Assembly: GCA_900547195.1 (NCBI GenBank) | Contig: URFQ01000025.1 | Coordinates: 1-28,733, forward strand | DNA: 28,733 bases | Direction: 5' to 3' | Origin: an uncultured Butyricicoccus sp. | GTDB taxonomy: Bacteria; Bacillota; Clostridia; Oscillospirales; Butyricicoccaceae | Part shown: positions 26,097 to 28,733 of the stretch, one piece after another | Layout: each line of letters starts with the position of its first letter | How positions within the stretch are numbered: position 1 is the stretch's first letter | Program-made: the position numbers and the translations under genes | The notes under the pieces: generated by a model | Told to the model about the DNA's origin: nothing | What the model saw: only the letters and a program-made list of their open reading frames with translations | Databases searched by the model: none

Positions 26097-27338
26097 TTAC
26101 GCCTCTGCCTTGATCTTTGCCAGTTTTGCGAAGCGCGGCAGGCCGTCTTCCTTCGGGCCTACGTTGTCGCCGGCGATCAGCGGCATTGCGTACTCGATGA
26201 ACTTCCCGTTCACGCCGTTGCCCTCTTCGTTGATCCACTCGCGCGGAACCTTCTTCTCGGTGTTGGCAACCTGGGACAGCGGGAGCAGCTCGATCTCACA
26301 CTTGTAACCGCTCGCGTCACGGGTGCACTTGAAGCCCGGCATATAGTCGGTCTTACCGGCAATCGCGTTATCTACCGCAGCCTTGCCGGCCATATAGGAT
26401 TCGTCTACGTCGGTCTTGGAAGCGCAATGTGCAGCGCAGCGCTGCAGCAGGCTGAGCTCGATGCCGCGAACCTTTGCGCCGGTCTCGCTCTTGACCTTGT
26501 CTGCCAGCATGGCAGCCAGGCCGCCGAGCTGCGCATGGCCGAAGCCGTCGGTTGCGGAGGTCTTCGCCTCGGAGACAAAGGAACCGTCCGCGTAATGGAT
26601 GCCCTCGGAAACAGCCACCAGGCAGTTGCCCTTCTCGGCATACACCTTCTTCACGTCCGCGATGAACTTGTCCATGTCAAAGTCGGTTTCCGGGAGGTAA
26701 ATCAGATCCGGGCCGGCGCCCTTTGCGGTTGCCAGGCCGGCAGCAGCGGTCAGCCAGCCGGCGTGACGGCCCATGATTTCAACGATGCAAACCATGCCAG
26801 TGTCGTATACGCGAGCATCCTGGTAGATCTCCATGCAGGAAGTTGCGATATACTTCGCAGCAGAAGAGAAGCCCGGGCAGTGGTCGGTGCCGAACAGGTC
26901 GTTGTCAATGGTCTTCGGGATGCCCATTACGCGGCACTCGTAACCAGACTTCATCATATACTTGGAAACCTTGTTGCAGGTATCCATGGAGTCGTTGCCG
27001 CCGTTGTAGAAGAAGTAGCGGATGTCATACTTCTTGAAGATTTCAAGGATGCGCTTGTAATCGGTGTCGTCCACGTCCGGGTCAGCCAGCTTGTAACGGC
27101 AGGAACCCAGCGCAGAAGACGGGGTATAACGCAGAAGCTTCAGCTCTTCGCGGTCTTCCTTGTCAATGTCATACAGCTGATCGTCGAGCAGGCCCTTGAT
27201 ACCATGAGCCATGCCGAATACGCGGGTAATGGAATCAGAATCCAAGGCAGCTTCCAGAGCACCCAGGACAGAGGAGTTGATTACCGAAGTCGGGCCACCG
27301 GACTGGCCGATGACGCAAGCGCCTTTTAATTCACTCAT
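26097..27338 (-). CDS. pfp: 6-phosphofructokinase, pyrophosphate-dependent type
   Basis: This 413-residue glycolytic enzyme phosphorylates fructose 6-phosphate. The second residue of the phosphate-donor motif and the lysine of PKTIDNDLFG (K142) are the features that mark pyrophosphate-using rather than ATP-using enzymes. The donor motif itself reads NGGNDSMDT (113-116 GGND): position two is D as in PPi enzymes, but position one is N where most have the Mg-binding D. Other landmarks are GQSGGPTSVINSS, MGRHAGWLTAA (189-199), LPETDFD and SEGIHY. The ATG 27338 has AGGAGG eleven bases upstream. The gene is divergent from aldolase, with which it shares a promoter element. Reversible PPi use would save ATP in a fermenting organism (established for the family). 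Confidence 0.93.
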   Translation of the reverse strand: MSELKGACVIGQSGGPTSVINSSVLGALEAALDSDSITRVFGMAHGIKGLLDDQLYDIDKEDREELKLLRYTPSSALGSCRYKLADPDVDDTDYKRILEIFKKYDIRYFFYNGGNDSMDTCNKVSKYMMKSGYECRVMGIPKTIDNDLFGTDHCPGFSSAAKYIATSCMEIYQDARVYDTGMVCIVEIMGRHAGWLTAAAGLATAKGAGPDLIYLPETDFDMDKFIADVKKVYAEKGNCLVAVSEGIHYADGSFVSEAKTSATDGFGHAQLGGLAAMLADKVKSETGAKVRGIELSLLQRCAAHCASKTDVDESYMAGKAAVDNAIAGKTDYMPGFKCTRDASGYKCEIELLPLSQVANTEKKVPREWINEEGNGVNGKFIEYAMPLIAGDNVGPKEDGLPRFAKLAKIKAEA

Positions 27339-27398
27339 TTTTAGAAATACCTCCTAATATAACTCATAACCCGATTCAGGGCGTTTCAAATCATTCAA

Positions 27399-27427
27399 AG
27401 CATACCATAAAACGGCTGCAAAATCAA
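27399..27427 (-). promoter_or_regulatory. Promoter of the phosphofructokinase gene
   Basis: On the minus strand TTGATT (27422-27427), 17 bases, TATGCT (27399-27404) with TGG before the -10 box. The -35 box is part of the 11-base element TTGATTTTGCA. Confidence 0.7.
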
Positions 27428-27496
27428 TTTCTTTTGTATATTTTCCGGAAAAATCCACAGAGTAAACAAAACCAAAACAAAAAGCTTGATTTTGCA
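27417..27496. repeat. Paired 11-bp inverted element in the divergent glycolytic promoter
   Basis: TGCAAAATCAA (27417-27427) and TTGATTTTGCA (27486-27496) are exact inverted copies, one in each promoter, each covering the -35 box and the first spacer bases. In both promoters TGGTA follows nine bases later. The A/T-rich 58 bases between them hold no other signal that I recognise. Confidence 0.75.
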
Positions 27497-27514
27497 TGTC
27501 CACACTGGTAAAAT
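27486..27514 (+). promoter_or_regulatory. Promoter of the aldolase gene
   Basis: TTGATT (27486-27491), 17 bases, TAAAAT (27509-27514). Spacing and the TTGATTTTGCA element are the same as in the divergent phosphofructokinase promoter. Confidence 0.7.
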
Positions 27515-27573
27515 AATGTTAGGATTGCTTGTGAAAAATTAAGCAAAATCAAATTCGAAAGGAAGTTATTACA

Positions 27574-28542
27574 ATGCCGTTAGTAACTACTACCGAAATG
27601 TTTAAGAAAGCATACGACGGCGGCTATGCAGTCGGCGCTTTCAACGTAAACAACATGGAAATCGTCCAGGGTATCACCGAGGCTTGCCAGGAGCAGAAGG
27701 CTCCGGTTGTGCTGCAGGTATCCAAGGGCGCGCGCGCTTATGCGAACCACAATTATCTGGTCAAGATGGTTCAGGCTGCGGTTGAGAACTGCCCGGATAT
27801 CCCGATTGCTCTCCATCTGGATCACGGTGATTCCTTTGAAGTTTGCAAGAGCTGTATCGACGGCGGCTTCACCTCTGTTATGATCGACGCTTCTTCCAAG
27901 CCGTTTGAGGAGAACATTGCTCTGACCAAGCAGGTTGTTGAATACGCGCATGCACACGGCGTTGTTGTCGAGGCTGAGCTGGGCACCCTGGCCGGCGTTG
28001 AGGATGAAGTTGTTGTAGAAGCTGGCAATGAAAGCTATACGCATCCGGAAGAGGTTGAGGAATTCGTATCCCGCACGGGCTGTGACTCGTTGGCGATTGC
28101 AATCGGTACCTCGCACGGCGCATATAAATTCACCCCTGAGCAGTGCACCCGCAACGAGGAGGGCGTACTGGTTCCGCCTCCGCTGCGTTTTGACGTGCTG
28201 GAGGAGTGCATTAAGCGTCTGCCGGGCTTCCCGATTGTCCTGCACGGTTCCTCTTCGGTTCCGCAGGAATTTGTTCAGATGGTAAACCAGTACGGCGGCA
28301 AGATGCCGGATGCAATCGGCATTCCGGAGGAAGAGCTGCGCCATGCAGCACAGCTGGCTGTTTGCAAGATTAACATTGACTCTGACATCCGTCTGGCAAT
28401 GACCGCTATGATTCGTCAGCATATGGCGGAGCATCCGGATCATTTTGACCCGCGTCAGTACCTGAAGCCGGCCCGTCAGGCTGTCAAGGACATGGTTACC
28501 CACAAGCTGATCCATGTTCTGGGCTGCAACGGCAAGGCGTAA
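27574..28542 (+). CDS. fba: Class II fructose-bisphosphate aldolase
   Basis: This 322-residue zinc-dependent aldolase splits fructose 1,6-bisphosphate into dihydroxyacetone phosphate and glyceraldehyde 3-phosphate in the cytosol. Landmarks are GAFNVNNMEIVQGI, the zinc-site motif ALHLDHGDSFE (histidine 81, aspartate 83 and histidine 84), VEAELGTLAG, IGTSHGAYKF, VLHGSSSVP and KINIDSDIR. ATG 27574 follows GAAAGGAAG. Codon use differs from the surrounding genes: many GTT, GCT and GAG/AAG codons in place of GCG and GGC-heavy usage, as expected for a very highly expressed gene. It and pfp are consecutive steps of glycolysis and are probably co-controlled through their shared promoter element. Confidence 0.97.
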   Translation: MPLVTTTEMFKKAYDGGYAVGAFNVNNMEIVQGITEACQEQKAPVVLQVSKGARAYANHNYLVKMVQAAVENCPDIPIALHLDHGDSFEVCKSCIDGGFTSVMIDASSKPFEENIALTKQVVEYAHAHGVVVEAELGTLAGVEDEVVVEAGNESYTHPEEVEEFVSRTGCDSLAIAIGTSHGAYKFTPEQCTRNEEGVLVPPPLRFDVLEECIKRLPGFPIVLHGSSSVPQEFVQMVNQYGGKMPDAIGIPEEELRHAAQLAVCKINIDSDIRLAMTAMIRQHMAEHPDHFDPRQYLKPARQAVKDMVTHKLIHVLGCNGKA

Positions 28543-28575
28543 GTTCGCTTTGATTTGACACAAGCTTGAAAGAGA

Positions 28576-28603
28576 GGCGGTCTGCCATGCAGGCCGCCCT
28601 TTT
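28576..28603 (+). terminator. Terminator of fba
   Basis: GGCGGTCTGC (28576-28585), loop CAT, GCAGGCCGCC (28589-28598) with one G-T pair, followed by CTTTTC. It lies 34 bases after the stop codon. Confidence 0.85.
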
Positions 28604-28620
28604 CTATCCCGGATAAAAAA

Positions 28621-28721
28621 TCGAAAGAAGTCGAAAAAAGAGTTGACAAAGGGATGGAAGTGTCGTATACTAATCAAGCTGCTTCACGAGGGGCGGCGGC
28701 GCGGACAGAAAAAACTTGACA
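28621..28721 (+). promoter_or_regulatory. Strong promoter region at the right edge (downstream gene outside window)
   Basis: TTGACA (28643-28648), 17 bases, TATACT (28666-28671) is a near-consensus promoter. Ahead of it lie two A-rich 10-base units in tandem (TCGAAAGAAG, TCGAAAAAAG at 28621-28640), like an UP element. A second TTGACA at 28716-28721, 73 bases later, could be the -35 box of a second promoter whose -10 box lies past the edge. No gene starts before the window ends. Such pairs are common before rRNA or tRNA operons, but this is inference. Confidence 0.7.
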
Positions 28722-28733
28722 GCGGATGAAAAA

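Overview
The window reads as chromosomal DNA of a GC-rich, low-oxygen member of the Clostridia, probably Oscillospirales-like. The reasons are strong AGGAGG-type ribosome binding sites, a T-box leader, a BlaI/BlaR1 pair, a Bacillus-type LexA box, a pyrophosphate-type phosphofructokinase, a flavodoxin/ferredoxin (EFR1-like) protein and an S-layer homology remnant. This taxonomic call is inference; there is no rRNA in the window.

Left part (1-4 kb): the 5' part of a cysteine-synthase-family gene runs off the left edge. A blaI-blaR1-like repressor/sensor-protease operon follows on the same strand, with two operator-like palindromes over its promoter. The BlaR1 homologue has no visible penicillin-binding sensor. 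From 4.1 to 11.5 kb on the plus strand come a GNAT acetyltransferase and then a probable SOS operon: radC, uvrB, a small zinc-ribbon-like protein, an EFR1-like flavodoxin/ferredoxin protein and uvrA. A good LexA/DinR box lies at the predicted transcription start. A CapA-like lipoprotein and an aromatic-acid-exporter-like membrane protein follow.

Middle part (14-17.3 kb): a minus-strand ABC transporter (substrate-binding lipoprotein, permease, ATPase) is preceded by a complete T-box leader. Its specifier codon is UGG, so the system is most simply a tryptophan-responsive TrpXYZ-type importer. From 17.3 to 18.64 kb there is no intact gene. This stretch holds an SLH-domain remnant, several hairpins and a possible frameshifted remnant.

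Right part (18.7-28.7 kb): a minus-strand operon encodes YfhO, a GtrA-like flippase and a GT2 glycosyltransferase, the three parts of a known Gram-positive envelope glycosylation machine. It is transcribed divergently from an OmpR-type response regulator and histidine kinase. A tandem CTTAAGAT repeat sits midway between the two promoters, so the two-component system probably controls both itself and the glycosylation operon. A lone cbiE-cbiT fusion gene follows. The last part holds divergent glycolytic genes, pyrophosphate-type phosphofructokinase and class II aldolase, whose promoters carry the same 11-bp element in inverted orientation. The window ends in a strong promoter with a second -35-like box after it, as expected before an rRNA/tRNA operon or another highly expressed unit beyond the edge.
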